Below, in pieces: positions 43,483 through 52,421 of a stretch of 64,000 nucleotides of DNA. The notes under the pieces were generated by a model that was given only the letters and a program-made list of their open reading frames with translations, searched no databases and had not been told where the DNA came from. How positions within the stretch are numbered: the first letter of the stretch is position 1; each line of letters opens with the position of its first letter. Position numbers and translations under genes: made by a program. The DNA is from Sphingomonas horti (lineage in GTDB: Bacteria > Pseudomonadota > Alphaproteobacteria > Sphingomonadales > Sphingomonadaceae): the NCBI RefSeq assembly GCF_009753715.1, contig NZ_WQMS01000006.1, positions 1 to 64,000 of the forward strand, given 5' to 3'.

Positions 43483-43949
43483 CCGGAAGAAGGTGGGCGG
43501 CAGCGGGGGCCTCGGGTTCCGGCGCCGTCATTGTTTGCGGCAAGGTGGTCGTTCCTAACGACCGCGGATATACGCCGAATGGACAGTGCCCAATCCGGCG
43601 CCCATGTGGGCTCAAAATCAGCGCCAGCCCGTTTGAGGGCGGCGTATAACTCAGGCGCCGTCTTGGGCGGCGCCGGCAATGTGCTCAGAACGCCGAGGAT
43701 GGCGACATGGTTGGCGTGGGTAAGCGGGAACGCGCTGAACTCCGGATGCTGGGGATCAGGTTCCTCGAGCGCTTCGTTGATCAAGTGCTCGGCCGTGGCG
43801 AGCGCCTCGTTGACCGAGCGTGTGCTCACCGCTCGCAGGAACACATCGCCGGGCAGAAATTGCGGATCCAGTTGCGCGAGTCCTCGCCCCGATCCGGCGG
43901 CGCAAGTGTGATCGGCGCCTGAAGCATCGCCGACGTCGCCACCTCGCAC
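43467..43949 (-). pseudogene. possible decayed gene beside tRNA-Glu
   Basis: A 160-codon minus-strand ORF; its middle (EALATAEHLINEALEE and PELYAALKRAGADFEP) has plausible helical coding character, but the N-terminus does not start like a gene. Just upstream, in another frame, EEARRKCEVATSAML also looks protein-like before running into a stop. I infer a frameshifted relic covering roughly 43490-44030; no family is recognised. The 3' end overlaps the preceding exported protein gene by 16 bp. It could equally be non-coding. Confidence 0.25.
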
Positions 43950-44118
43950 TTACGTCGCGCCTCTTCCGGGATGTTCGGGGGAATCTGCCGCCAGATGTAC
44001 TACGCCCCGGTCTGGAAACGCCACCAGGGGCGTTGCCATCGAAGCCAATCCCGCCTCGCTGTACCAGCCTTAGGCGAACCCGGTGTAAAACCAGGCTTTT
44101 CAGCAGCATGGGCGAGAC

Positions 44119-44193
44119 TGGTGACCCCTACGGGAATCGAACCCGTGTTTCAGCCGTGAAAGGGCCGCGTCCTAACCGCTAGACGAAGGGGCC
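44119..44193 (-). tRNA. tRNA-Glu, anticodon UUC
   Basis: The minus strand folds as a complete tRNA. Acceptor GGCCCCT pairs with AGGGGTC. The D-arm contains TAGCGGTTAGGA. The anticodon stem CGGCC/GGCTG holds loop CTTTCAC with anticodon TTC. The T-arm is ACGGG-TTCGATT-CCCGT. The discriminator is A and the CCA end is encoded (44119-44121). There is no intron. The 3' side faces the degenerate region 43483-44118. Confidence 0.97.
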
Positions 44194-44324
44194 ATAAGGC
44201 GTGGTCCGCGCGCCCTATTGAATCGCCGTGCGCGGGTCAAGCGGGTCAGCCGCGGGGCTGTGGCAGACCGCCCGCAGCGTGGCTGCCTCGTCCCGGTTCC
44301 ATTCACCGTACCGTTCGCTTCGTG

Positions 44325-44368
44325 GAAGTGGAGAAGCGGCGGGTTCGGAGTTGTCGTTTCTCCACTTC
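44325..44368. repeat. inverted repeat with 11-bp arms, extragenic palindrome type
   Basis: GAAGTGGAGAA (44325-44335) is exactly complementary to TTCTCCACTTC (44358-44368) across a 22-bp spacer. The flanks (CCGTTCGCTTCG on the left, GCTCGAAACGG on the right) partly pair too. It lies 22 bp after the stop of the PLP enzyme gene, where it could end or protect the transcript. From memory, palindromes of this kind with a TTCGCTCGAAAC core are dispersed in sphingomonad genomes. Confidence 0.6.
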
Positions 44369-44389
44369 GCTCGAAACGGGCGGCGCGGA

Positions 44390-45817
44390 CTAGCCGGAGA
44401 GATCTTCGATCCCGCTCGCGACCCGGTTCATGTCCGCCGCCAGCTTCGCCTCAAGCGCGGCGTCGTCCAGCCGGTTGAGCGCGACGACCTGCGGCATCGA
44501 GAGCCCCAGCCGCAGCGTCGCGCCCCAGCGGCCGTCTTCCAGCTTCACGCATTTGACCGGCTGGCCAAGCCGGATGCCGAGCTCGACCAGCGCCTTGTGG
44601 ATGCGCGTGGCCTCGTCGAAATCGGGATGGCCGGGCCGCCGCGAGAGGTCGATTGTGGAGAGCGTCCGCATCTCGATCGGATGCGCGTCGCCTTCGGCGC
44701 GATGGCCGGGCGGGTAGGGCGCCATCCGCCGGCCGCCCAGGCGATCGACCATAGCGGCGCGAACGGCGGCGTGGAAGGCGAGGATCACGCGCGTGACCCG
44801 CTTCAGAGAAAGCTGCTGGAAGCGCTCCAGCTCGAACACCGATGCTTCCAGCCGGAGCAGAAGGCCCGGATTGGCGCTGTCCTCCAGTGCGTCGGCGCCC
44901 GGCCAGCCGGCGGGCCATTCCGCCCGGCGGAACACATTGTCCAGCCGTTCGGGCAGCTTCGGCGCGCGCGCGGCCAGTGCCGGCGGCACCAGCGCGAAGC
45001 CGCTGAACGGCGGGCCGCCCATGAATTTTGAACCGGTCACGAACACGATCGCATCGCGCTTCAGATAATCCGCGATCGCGGCGCTGGTGATCCGCGCCTG
45101 GCAGGCGTCGACGACCAGCGTGATGCGATCGCCATGCCGCGCCACCAGATCGTCGATGTCCTCGATCAGCGGCAGGATCAGCCCGGTCTTGGAGCCATGC
45201 ACGACATGGACGAGCGTGCGGGCGTCGCCGGCATGCTCGATGCCCTGCTCGATGCGGTCGCGGATACAGGCGCTGGTGAAGGCATGGCCCAGCGCGTCGC
45301 GGACGGGCACGTCCTCAATGCTCACGCGCTCGCCCAGGCCCGGAACCAGGTCGCCGGGCTTCACGCTCGCCCCGAGCGCAGTCTCGTTCGCGAAGTAGCG
45401 GCCGTGCGCGGAATGGATGCAGCCGCTGCCCACCTCGTCGGCGCCGAGCAGCACATTGTGCAGCCCCGCGGCGCGGTCGTGGACGCAGGCGAGCGCGACA
45501 TATTCGAGGTCGGTGCCCGAAGGCGCGAACACGATCGCGACATCGTCCGGCACGCCATAGGCCGCGCGGATGCGGCCGCGCAGCGCCTCCAGCCCCGACG
45601 CATAATCCTGCGCACCGAGTTCGCTCACGCGCGCGAAGGCGTCCGGCGAAATATCGTTCGCAGTCGAGGATGCGTAGGCGAGCACCTCCTGCGGCCAGGG
45701 GGCCGAATAATAGCGGTTCTGGTGCCGCTCGGGCGTGAGGACTATCCGGGCGTCGCCGCCGGTTGTCATCAGTTCGGCGGCGCGGCTCTCGGCGGGCGAC
45801 AGGTCTTCGAAGCGCAT
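44390..45817 (-). CDS. PLP-dependent class V aminotransferase-like enzyme
   Basis: A 475-residue fold type I PLP enzyme. FAPSGTDLEYVAL is the cofactor-phosphate loop, TLVVDACQARI has the PLP-binding Asp, and FVTGSKFMGGPPFSGFALV has the Schiff-base Lys (SK). It resembles class V aminotransferases/decarboxylases broadly, but I cannot assign a substrate. It has a long C-terminal domain with HPIEMRTLSTIDLSRRPGHP. Start ATG at 45817; the frame continues to 45853. It is divergent from an ATP-grasp ligase 83 bp away, suggesting a two-enzyme pathway that makes and then conjugates an amine or amino acid. Confidence 0.8.
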   Translation of the reverse strand: MRFEDLSPAESRAAELMTTGGDARIVLTPERHQNRYYSAPWPQEVLAYASSTANDISPDAFARVSELGAQDYASGLEALRGRIRAAYGVPDDVAIVFAPSGTDLEYVALACVHDRAAGLHNVLLGADEVGSGCIHSAHGRYFANETALGASVKPGDLVPGLGERVSIEDVPVRDALGHAFTSACIRDRIEQGIEHAGDARTLVHVVHGSKTGLILPLIEDIDDLVARHGDRITLVVDACQARITSAAIADYLKRDAIVFVTGSKFMGGPPFSGFALVPPALAARAPKLPERLDNVFRRAEWPAGWPGADALEDSANPGLLLRLEASVFELERFQQLSLKRVTRVILAFHAAVRAAMVDRLGGRRMAPYPPGHRAEGDAHPIEMRTLSTIDLSRRPGHPDFDEATRIHKALVELGIRLGQPVKCVKLEDGRWGATLRLGLSMPQVVALNRLDDAALEAKLAADMNRVASGIEDLSG

Positions 45818-45900
45818 GGCGGGCGGGTTTAGCCCCGCCTTTCGCATGCGCAAGCCGTCCCATGCTTGGCGAGACCGTTCGGCAGGCCTATGGGGCGCGC

Positions 45901-46905
45901 ATGACCGTTCAGCCGCTGACCATTCCGCAGGAGGCGAAAGACCGCCTCAAGATCATGTTCATCGCCAAGCACGCCAAATGGGGCGGCGGCCTGCATCCCG
46001 AAGACGGCAACCACGCTCTCTATCACGTCGAGGTGCGCGAGATTCTGCAGAGCCTCGGGCTGAACCTGACGCTTGCCGACAAATATGACGCGCTGTTCGG
46101 CGATCCCGGCGTCGATTTCGTGTTCCCGCTGCTCAATCGCGGCGGTTTCCTCAATTCGGAGATGATGCTGCCGCTGCTCTGCACGCGGCTGCGTCTGCCC
46201 TATCTGGGGGCGTCGCCGATCCTGCGCGGCCTATCCGACGACAAGCACCTGACCAAGCTCTGCGCGGTGTCCCGCGGCATCCCGACCGCGCCGTGGAAGA
46301 TCTTCCGCCGCGGCGCGCCGGTAACGGAGGACGGGGCGCCGATGGCCGAGCGGATGGTGATCAAGCCCAATGCCTCGTCCGCGTCATGGGGGGTGATGGA
46401 TGCGCATGACTGGATGAGCGTGAAGCGCGCGATCGCCGAGATCCACGATATGGGCCATGATGCGATCATGGAGCCGTTCCTGATCGGCTCCGACGTGGAG
46501 GTTCCCGTGATCACCGTCGGCGGCCAGCCGCTGGTGATGCCGATGATGCTGTTCCAGCAGGCCGATCCCAGCCACCTGCGCACCTATTACGAGAAGCGCG
46601 ACCTGGTCGATCGCGCGCAGAAATATCAGCTCGTCGACTTCGAGGATGCGAAGATCCAGCCGATCATCGACGGCCTGACGCGCAAGATGCTCGGCGAGTT
46701 CTTCCCGTTCGACTATGGCCGCTACGAGTTCCGGGTCGACCTGGAAAAGGGCGAGGTGCGGTTCCTGGAGGTCAACCTCAACTGCAACCTGTGGTCCGAA
46801 AAGGTGTTCGGCCGCTCCGCGAGACGCTACGGCTGGACCCAGCCGCAGCTGATCGAGACGATCCTCGCCGAAAGTCTGGATCGCCACGGCCTTCTGAACG
46901 GTTGA
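45901..46905 (+). CDS. ATP-grasp ligase of unknown substrate
   Basis: A 334-residue ATP-grasp protein related in layout to D-Ala-D-Ala ligase. The N-terminal domain has [20 protein letters not shown]. The central domain has [20 protein letters not shown], with the ATP-binding Lys, and [19 protein letters not shown]. The metal-binding residues are in [20 protein letters not shown] (Glu and Asn). It would join a carboxylate to an amine via an acyl phosphate. No strong ribosome site: ATG at 45901 or 45862. It is divergent from the PLP enzyme. sdhB follows on the same strand after 52 bp but is functionally unrelated. Confidence 0.78.
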   Translation: MTVQPLTIPQEAKDRLKIMFIAKHAKWGGGLHPEDGNHALYHVEVREILQSLGLNLTLADKYDALFGDPGVDFVFPLLNRGGFLNSEMMLPLLCTRLRLPYLGASPILRGLSDDKHLTKLCAVSRGIPTAPWKIFRRGAPVTEDGAPMAERMVIKPNASSASWGVMDAHDWMSVKRAIAEIHDMGHDAIMEPFLIGSDVEVPVITVGGQPLVMPMMLFQQADPSHLRTYYEKRDLVDRAQKYQLVDFEDAKIQPIIDGLTRKMLGEFFPFDYGRYEFRVDLEKGEVRFLEVNLNCNLWSEKVFGRSARRYGWTQPQLIETILAESLDRHGLLNG

Positions 46906-46957
46906 GTCGGGCGCGCCTGCGCCGTATCAGGCTTGCAAATCCAAGGCGGGGAAGAAG

Positions 46958-47740
46958 ATGGCCGAATTCGCGCTGCCCAAGAACAGTGTCGTCAAGAAGG
47001 GCAAGGCCTTTCCCGCCGCGCCCGGCGCGATGCGCGTGCGCAAGTTCAAGATCTACCGCTACGATCCGGATTCCGGCGAGAACCCGCGCTACGACATTTT
47101 CGAGGTCGATCTGGACAGCTGCGGGCCGATGGTCCTGGACGCGCTGATCAAGATCAAGAGCGAGCAGGATTCGAGCCTGACCTTCCGCCGCTCCTGCCGC
47201 GAAGGCATCTGCGGGTCCTGCTCAATGAACATCGACGGCCGCAACACGCTCGCCTGCACCCACGCGATCGAGGATTGCCGCAAGGAAGTGCAGATCACGC
47301 CGCTGCCGCACATGGACGTGATCAAGGACCTGGTGCCCGATTTCAGCCGCTTCTACGCGCAATATGCGTCGATCCAGCCCTGGCTGAAGACGGTGACGCC
47401 GCCGCCATCGGGCAAGGAGCGGCTGCAGACCCCCGAAGATCGCGCCAAGCTGGACGGCCTCTACGAGTGCATCCTGTGCGCCTGCTGCTCGACATCCTGC
47501 CCCAGCTATTGGTGGAATTCGGACAAGTTCCTGGGCCCCGCGATCCTGCTCCAGGCCTATCGCTGGCTCGCCGACAGCCGCGACGAAATGACCGGCGAGC
47601 GGCTGGACGAACTGGAAGACCCGTTCCGCCTCTATCGCTGCCACACGATCATGAACTGCGCGAACGTCTGCCCGAAAGGCCTCAGCCCGGCCAAGGCAAT
47701 CGCGGAGATCAAGAAGATGGAAGTCGAACGGATCATTTGA
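46958..47740 (+). CDS. sdhB: succinate dehydrogenase iron-sulfur subunit
   Basis: A 260-residue SdhB. [2Fe-2S] ligands are in [20 protein letters not shown]. The [4Fe-4S]/[3Fe-4S] ligands are in [16 protein letters not shown] and [14 protein letters not shown]. It relays electrons from FAD in SdhA to ubiquinone at the inner membrane (complex II). The ATG follows GGCGGGGAAGAAG. No sdhA, sdhC or sdhD is in the window, so it is separated from the rest of complex II by at least 17 kb on each side. Confidence 0.96.
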   Translation: MAEFALPKNSVVKKGKAFPAAPGAMRVRKFKIYRYDPDSGENPRYDIFEVDLDSCGPMVLDALIKIKSEQDSSLTFRRSCREGICGSCSMNIDGRNTLACTHAIEDCRKEVQITPLPHMDVIKDLVPDFSRFYAQYASIQPWLKTVTPPPSGKERLQTPEDRAKLDGLYECILCACCSTSCPSYWWNSDKFLGPAILLQAYRWLADSRDEMTGERLDELEDPFRLYRCHTIMNCANVCPKGLSPAKAIAEIKKMEVERII

Positions 47741-47752
47741 TGCATTTTCCTC

Positions 47753-47771
47753 CCCTCCCTTGCAGGGAGGG
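47753..47771 (+). promoter_or_regulatory. hairpin holding the thioesterase ribosome-binding site
   Basis: CCCTCCC (47753-47759) pairs with GGGAGGG (47765-47771) across a 5-base loop, 12 bases after the sdhB stop. The 3' arm is the only Shine-Dalgarno-like sequence for the downstream ATG at 47781 (9 bases away), so the stem would mask it. It could damp translation or act as a weak terminator; there is no T-run. Confidence 0.45.
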
Positions 47772-47780
47772 CGATCCGGC

Positions 47781-48236
47781 ATGACCGATCTCCCCACCGG
47801 CTTCCTCCACGAGCCCGATCCCGACAATCCCGGATGGATGCGCTGGGGGTTCCGCGACCCGACCCGGTTCAATTCCGCGCTCGGCAAGATGATCGTGCGG
47901 GTCGAGGATGACGGGCGGGTGCGGATGCGCGCCTTTCCGGACCGCAGCCACTCGAACCTTGCCGACAATGTGCATGGCGGCGCGCTCCTGGGATTCATCG
48001 ACGTCGCCCTGTTTGCGACGTCGCGCAGCAAAGGGATCATCGAGGCCGGGACTGCAGTGACGCTCGACCTGTCGACTCAATTCATCGGCGCTGCCGGTAT
48101 CGGCCGATCGCTCGATTTCGTCAGCGAAGTGCTGCGCACGACCCGGCGGCTGGTGTTTATCCGCGGCCTGGTGGAGCAGGGCGACACCGTCGTCGCTTCC
48201 TATTCCGGCACGATCCGCAAGCCGAGCGGCACATGA
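47781..48236 (+). CDS. PaaI-type hotdog thioesterase
   Basis: A 151-residue hotdog-fold protein. NVHGGALLGFIDVALFATSR is the PaaI/YbdB signature (HGG-x-Asp region), followed by TLDLSTQFIGAAGIGRSL. It would hydrolyse a small acyl-CoA or aryl-CoA. I chose ATG at 47781; the frame is open from 47760. The stop overlaps the zapE start (ATGA), so the pair is one transcription unit. Confidence 0.85.
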   Translation: MTDLPTGFLHEPDPDNPGWMRWGFRDPTRFNSALGKMIVRVEDDGRVRMRAFPDRSHSNLADNVHGGALLGFIDVALFATSRSKGIIEAGTAVTLDLSTQFIGAAGIGRSLDFVSEVLRTTRRLVFIRGLVEQGDTVVASYSGTIRKPSGT

Positions 48237-49345
48237 GCAGCGTTTACGAGCGCTACGACGCGCTGGTCCGTGACGGCCAGTTGCGGCGTGATCCCGCTCA
48301 GGCCAGCGCGGCGCAGCTCCTCGACCGGCTCGCGAACGAGCTGGAGGCCGTGGCGGACCGCGGCAGCATCCTCTGGCGGTTGGCCTCCCGGCCGCGGCCG
48401 CAGCCGCGCGGCGTGTACATGTGGGGCGGCGTCGGGCGCGGCAAATCGATGCTGATGGACCTGTTCTTCCACGAGGTCCGGATCGAGAAGAAGCGCCGCG
48501 TCCATTTCCATGAGTTCATGCTGGAAGTGCACGACCGGCTCCGCATCGAGCGCGCGAAGGAGGAAGGCGATCCGATTGCCGCCGTCGCCGCCGACCTGAA
48601 GGGCGAGGCGCGGCTGATCGCGTTCGACGAGATGGTCGTCAACAACTCGCCCGATGCGATGATCCTGTCGCGGCTGTTCACGTCGCTGATCAACGCCGGC
48701 ACCACGGTCGTCGTCACTTCCAACCGGGCCCCGCGCGATCTCTACAAGAACGGGTTGAACCGCGAGCATTTCCTGCCCTTCATCGATCTGGTCGAGCAGA
48801 AGCTGGACGTGGTCGCGCTGAACGGTCCGACCGACTATCGCCTGCAGCGCATGTCGGGCCTGAAGACCTGGCACGTGCCGAACGGGCCCGAGGCGACCAA
48901 GGCGCTCTCCGACGCCTTCTTCCGCCTCACCGACTTTCCGGTCGAGGATCGCGCGCACGTGCCGACGGAGGACATTCCCGTCCCCGGCGGCCGCACGCTG
49001 CACGTGCCCAAAAGCTTGAAGGGCGTCGCCGTCTTCTCGTTCAAGCGGCTGTGCGGGGAAGCGCGCGGCGCGCCCGATTATCTCGCGATTGCGCGGCGCT
49101 TCCACACCGTGATCCTGGTCGGCATCCCGAAGCTCGGTCCCGAGAACCGCAACGAGGCCGCGCGGTTCGTGACGCTGATCGACGCGCTCTACGAGCAGAA
49201 GGTGAAACTGCTCGCCGCAGCCGATGCCGAACCCGCCGGGCTCTACGAAAGGGGCGACGGCCGCTTCGAGTTCGAGCGCACGGTCAGCCGCCTGATGGAG
49301 ATGCGCTCCGACGCCTATCTCGCCGAAGGCCATGGCGAGCGCTAA
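48233..49345 (+). CDS. zapE: cell division protein ZapE (AFG1-like ATPase)
   Basis: A 370-residue AFG1/ZapE P-loop ATPase. Walker A is GGVGRGKSMLMDLFF (around residue 67) and Walker B is LIAFDEMVV; TTVVVTSNRAPRDLYKNGL is the sensor 1 region. In Escherichia coli ZapE binds FtsZ and constrains the Z-ring; yeast Afg1 acts in inner-membrane protein quality control. Full length, no signal. ATG overlaps the thioesterase stop. Confidence 0.93.
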   Translation: MSSVYERYDALVRDGQLRRDPAQASAAQLLDRLANELEAVADRGSILWRLASRPRPQPRGVYMWGGVGRGKSMLMDLFFHEVRIEKKRRVHFHEFMLEVHDRLRIERAKEEGDPIAAVAADLKGEARLIAFDEMVVNNSPDAMILSRLFTSLINAGTTVVVTSNRAPRDLYKNGLNREHFLPFIDLVEQKLDVVALNGPTDYRLQRMSGLKTWHVPNGPEATKALSDAFFRLTDFPVEDRAHVPTEDIPVPGGRTLHVPKSLKGVAVFSFKRLCGEARGAPDYLAIARRFHTVILVGIPKLGPENRNEAARFVTLIDALYEQKVKLLAAADAEPAGLYERGDGRFEFERTVSRLMEMRSDAYLAEGHGER

Positions 49346-49373
49346 TCATGGAAGAATCGCGAGGGGAAACGAA

Positions 49374-50774
49374 ATGCGCCTGATCGGACTGACTGCCCTG
49401 CTGCTCGCCGCGCCTGCGCTGGCAACGCCGGCGAACAATCAGTGGCACGCCAAGGCGCGAGAGATGCTGGACAAGGCAATCGCCTATCCGACCGTCGCGG
49501 GGCGCGGGCAGGTGCCCGCCTATGCGCAATACCTCGCCGACCAGTACAAGGCCGCCGGTTTTACCGACATCCGCATCGTGCCTTATGAAGGACTGAAGGA
49601 CGACCACACCGCCGCGCTGATCGTGCGCTGGCCGGCCGCCGGCAGGGCCAAGGCCAAGCCGATCCTGCTGCTGTCGCACATGGACGTGGTCGAGGCGAAG
49701 GCATCCGACTGGACGATGGACCCGTTCAAGATGGTCGAGAAGGACGGCTATTATTACGGGCGCGGCAGCACCGACATTAAGTCGGGCAATGTTGCCGTCA
49801 CCGCCGCGCTGCTGAAGCTCAAGGCGGAAGGGTTCAAGCCGAAGCGCGACCTGATCGTCTTCTTCACCGGCGATGAAGAGACGCAGATGAACGGCGCAAA
49901 GCTGGGCGCCAACGACTGGCGCAAGCAGGGCTGGACCGATGCCGAATTCGCCCTCAATTCCGATGGTGGCGGCGGCGCGTTCACGAAGGACGGGCGTTCG
50001 CTCGGCTTCGGTCTCCAGACGGCCGAGAAGACCTATCAGAGCTATGACTTCACCGTCCGCAACCGCGGCGGGCACAGCTCGCGGCCGCGGCCGGACAATG
50101 CGATCTACGAGCTCGCGACGGCGCTGAAGAAGCTGGAGGCCTATCGCTTCGAGCCGCAGCTGAACGAGACCACGCGCGCCTATTTCACCGAGCGGGCCAA
50201 GCAGGAGAAGGGCGCGCTGGGTGACGCGATGCGGGCCTGGCTCGCGAATCCGGCCGACGGCGCCGCCGCCGACGCGATCGAGGCCAGCGAGCTGGAAGTC
50301 GGCACCACCCGCACGCGCTGCGTCGCGACGATGCTGTCGGGCGGGCATGCCGACAACGCACTGCCGCAGATCGCCACGGCGCGCGTCAACTGCCGCATCC
50401 TGCCCGGCGTCGAACCCAGGGTAATCGAAGCGGAGCTGAAGCGGATGGTCGGGCCCGGCGTCGAAGTGACGGTCGCCGACGATCCGAACGTGCCGACCCC
50501 GGTCTCTCCGCTGCGGCCCGACGTGGTCGGCGCCTACACCGCGTCGGTGCACGCGATGTTCCCGGACGCGCAGATCATCCCGCAAATGTCGACCGGCGCG
50601 ACCGACGGCAAGGAGTTCCGGGCGGTCGGCATCCCGACCTACGGGGTCGACGGCGGCTGGATCATCTCGCCCGATGACGAGCGCGCGCACGGCCGCGACG
50701 AGCGGCTGCCGGTCAAGGCGCTCGACGACGATGTCGATCATTGGGTTCGCATGATCACGGCACTCGCGAAATAG
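49374..50774 (+). CDS. secreted M20 family zinc peptidase
   Basis: A 466-residue metallopeptidase. Signal peptide MRLIGLTALLLAAPALATPA; metal ligands in LLLSHMDVVEAKASDW and GRGSTDIKSGNVAV; catalytic Glu and ligand in FFTGDEETQMNGAKL; and late His in DDERAHGRDERLPV. It resembles the M20 carboxypeptidase/acetylornithine deacetylase-like group exported to the periplasm. RBS GAGGGGAA precedes ATG at 49374. It follows zapE by 28 bp but has no functional link. Confidence 0.9.
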   Translation: MRLIGLTALLLAAPALATPANNQWHAKAREMLDKAIAYPTVAGRGQVPAYAQYLADQYKAAGFTDIRIVPYEGLKDDHTAALIVRWPAAGRAKAKPILLLSHMDVVEAKASDWTMDPFKMVEKDGYYYGRGSTDIKSGNVAVTAALLKLKAEGFKPKRDLIVFFTGDEETQMNGAKLGANDWRKQGWTDAEFALNSDGGGGAFTKDGRSLGFGLQTAEKTYQSYDFTVRNRGGHSSRPRPDNAIYELATALKKLEAYRFEPQLNETTRAYFTERAKQEKGALGDAMRAWLANPADGAAADAIEASELEVGTTRTRCVATMLSGGHADNALPQIATARVNCRILPGVEPRVIEAELKRMVGPGVEVTVADDPNVPTPVSPLRPDVVGAYTASVHAMFPDAQIIPQMSTGATDGKEFRAVGIPTYGVDGGWIISPDDERAHGRDERLPVKALDDDVDHWVRMITALAK

Positions 50775-50835
50775 GCTGAAGCCGGCCGCTTCTCGCGCCC
50801 GTATCTCTCGGGCATAAGGCGGACCGGGAGGGCCA

Positions 50836-51630
50836 ATGGCCAAGCCGACTGAGCGCATCTACCGTCACCGGCTCGGCACGCGCATCTGGCATTGGGTGAA
50901 CGCCGTCGCGATCGTCGTGCTGCTGATGAGCGGCGCGATGATCTTCAACGCACACCCGCGCCTCTATTGGGGCCAATATGGCGCGAATTTCGACCGTGCC
51001 TGGCTCGAGATCGGCGCCGATGCCCGTGGCGGCTATTTGCATCTGGGCGACCGCCGCTTCGACACCGATGGCGTGCTGGGGCGTTGGCGGGCGAGCGACG
51101 GATCGGTCCGCACCAACGCTTTCCCCGGCTGGGCGACGATCCCTTCCGGCTACAACCTGGCTCTGGCCCGGCGCTGGCATTTCACCTTCGCGCTGGTGCT
51201 CGCTTTCGGCCTGCTGCTCTTTCAGGTCGCCAGCCTGTTCAACCGCCATATCCAAAAGGATTTCGCGCTGCGGCGGGGGGAGATCGCGCCGGCAAGCCTG
51301 TGGCGCGACGCGGTCGCTCATTTGCGGCTCCGCTTCCACGATCCCGACAATCCGGGCGCATTCAACACGCTGCAGAAGCTGAGCTACATCACCGTCGTCT
51401 TCATCCTGATCCCGCTGATGATCTTCACCGGCCTGACGCTGTCGCCCGGCATGGATGCCGCCTGGCCGTGGATGCTGGACCTGTTCGGCGGGCGCCAGTC
51501 GGCGCGGTCGATCCATTTCATTGCCGCCGCGCTGATCCTGCTGTTCATCCTCGTGCACCTGGTGCTGGTGCTGCTCGACCGGCCGCTCGACGGGCTGCGC
51601 GGCATGATCACCGGATGGAGCCGGCGATGA
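50836..51630 (+). CDS. cytochrome b (Ni/Fe-hydrogenase/thiosulfate-reductase type)
   Basis: A 264-residue integral membrane dihaem cytochrome b. RLGTRIWHWVNAVAIVVLLM opens helix 1 with a His ligand; RRWHFTFALVLAFGLLLF has another, and SIHFIAAALILLFILVHLVLV holds the C-terminal pair. Four to five helices. It is directly followed (ATGA) by a Moco oxidoreductase, so it is the membrane electron carrier for that enzyme. Confidence 0.88.
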   Translation: MAKPTERIYRHRLGTRIWHWVNAVAIVVLLMSGAMIFNAHPRLYWGQYGANFDRAWLEIGADARGGYLHLGDRRFDTDGVLGRWRASDGSVRTNAFPGWATIPSGYNLALARRWHFTFALVLAFGLLLFQVASLFNRHIQKDFALRRGEIAPASLWRDAVAHLRLRFHDPDNPGAFNTLQKLSYITVVFILIPLMIFTGLTLSPGMDAAWPWMLDLFGGRQSARSIHFIAAALILLFILVHLVLVLLDRPLDGLRGMITGWSRR

Positions 51631-52376
51631 TCGTCACCCGGCGCAAGCTGATCGGCGGCCTGGCCGCGGGCGGGCTGCTCGGCGGCTGCGACAGGCTAGG
51701 CGAGAGCCCGCCATTCCGCAAAATCCTGTTCTCGGCCGAGCAGGCGCACCGGTTCCTGCAGCGGGCGCTGACCGATCGGATGGCGCTCGCGCGCGAATAC
51801 CGGTCCGACCAGATGAGCCCGGTCTTCCGCACCAACGGCACCAACAATCCAGGAACGCCTGACTATCAGGCGCACGTCGACACCGGTTTCACCAATTGGC
51901 GCCTGCAGGTGGACGGGCTGGTCGCACGGCCGCTCGCGCTGCCGCTGGCCGAGCTGCGATCCATGCCGACGCGGGTCCAGATCACGCGCCATGATTGCGT
52001 CGAGGGCTGGAGCGCGATCGGCAAATGGCACGGCGTGCCGCTGAAGCTGCTGCTCGACCTGGCCGGCCTGCGCCCGAGCGCGCGCTACATCGTCTTCCAC
52101 TGCGCCGACCGGATCGGCGGCGCGCCCTATTACGAATCGCTCGATCTGGTCGACGCTTTCCACCCGCAGACGATCCTGGCCTGGGGCATGAACGATCGCC
52201 TGCTGTCGGTCGGGCACGGCGCTCCCGTTCGGCTGAGGGTGGAACGGCAGCTCGGCTATAAGCACGCCAAATACGTGATGCGGCTGGAGGCCGTCGACGA
52301 TCTGCGCCGCGCGGGCCGCGGCAAGGGCGGCTTCTGGGAAGATGTCGCCGATTACGAATGGTATGCGGGAATTTAG
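51627..52376 (+). CDS. molybdopterin-dependent oxidoreductase (sulfite oxidase/MsrP-like)
   Basis: A 249-residue exported Moco protein. N-terminus MIVTRRKLIGGLAAGGLLGG has twin Arg followed by a short core and a Cys (GGCDRLG), so it could be a Tat substrate and/or lipoprotein. The sulfite-oxidase fold has RVQITRHDCVEGWSAIGKWH with the Moco-ligating Cys. It resembles MsrP (YedY), the periplasmic methionine sulfoxide reductase, but its membrane partner is a hydrogenase-type cytochrome b instead of MsrQ, so the substrate may differ. Confidence 0.85.
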   Translation: MIVTRRKLIGGLAAGGLLGGCDRLGESPPFRKILFSAEQAHRFLQRALTDRMALAREYRSDQMSPVFRTNGTNNPGTPDYQAHVDTGFTNWRLQVDGLVARPLALPLAELRSMPTRVQITRHDCVEGWSAIGKWHGVPLKLLLDLAGLRPSARYIVFHCADRIGGAPYYESLDLVDAFHPQTILAWGMNDRLLSVGHGAPVRLRVERQLGYKHAKYVMRLEAVDDLRRAGRGKGGFWEDVADYEWYAGI

Positions 52377-52421
52377 CACGGCGGATGCGACCAAATCGAT
52401 TCGCATGCGTTCCGCAATCAA

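Noticed and set aside
43820-44182. 120-codon plus-strand ORF
   Set aside because: Runs into the tRNA-Glu gene on the opposite strand and contains its antisense; not protein-coding.
44119-44193. Phage or island attachment site at tRNA-Glu
   Set aside because: No integrase gene nearby and no direct repeat of the tRNA 3' end seen in the window.
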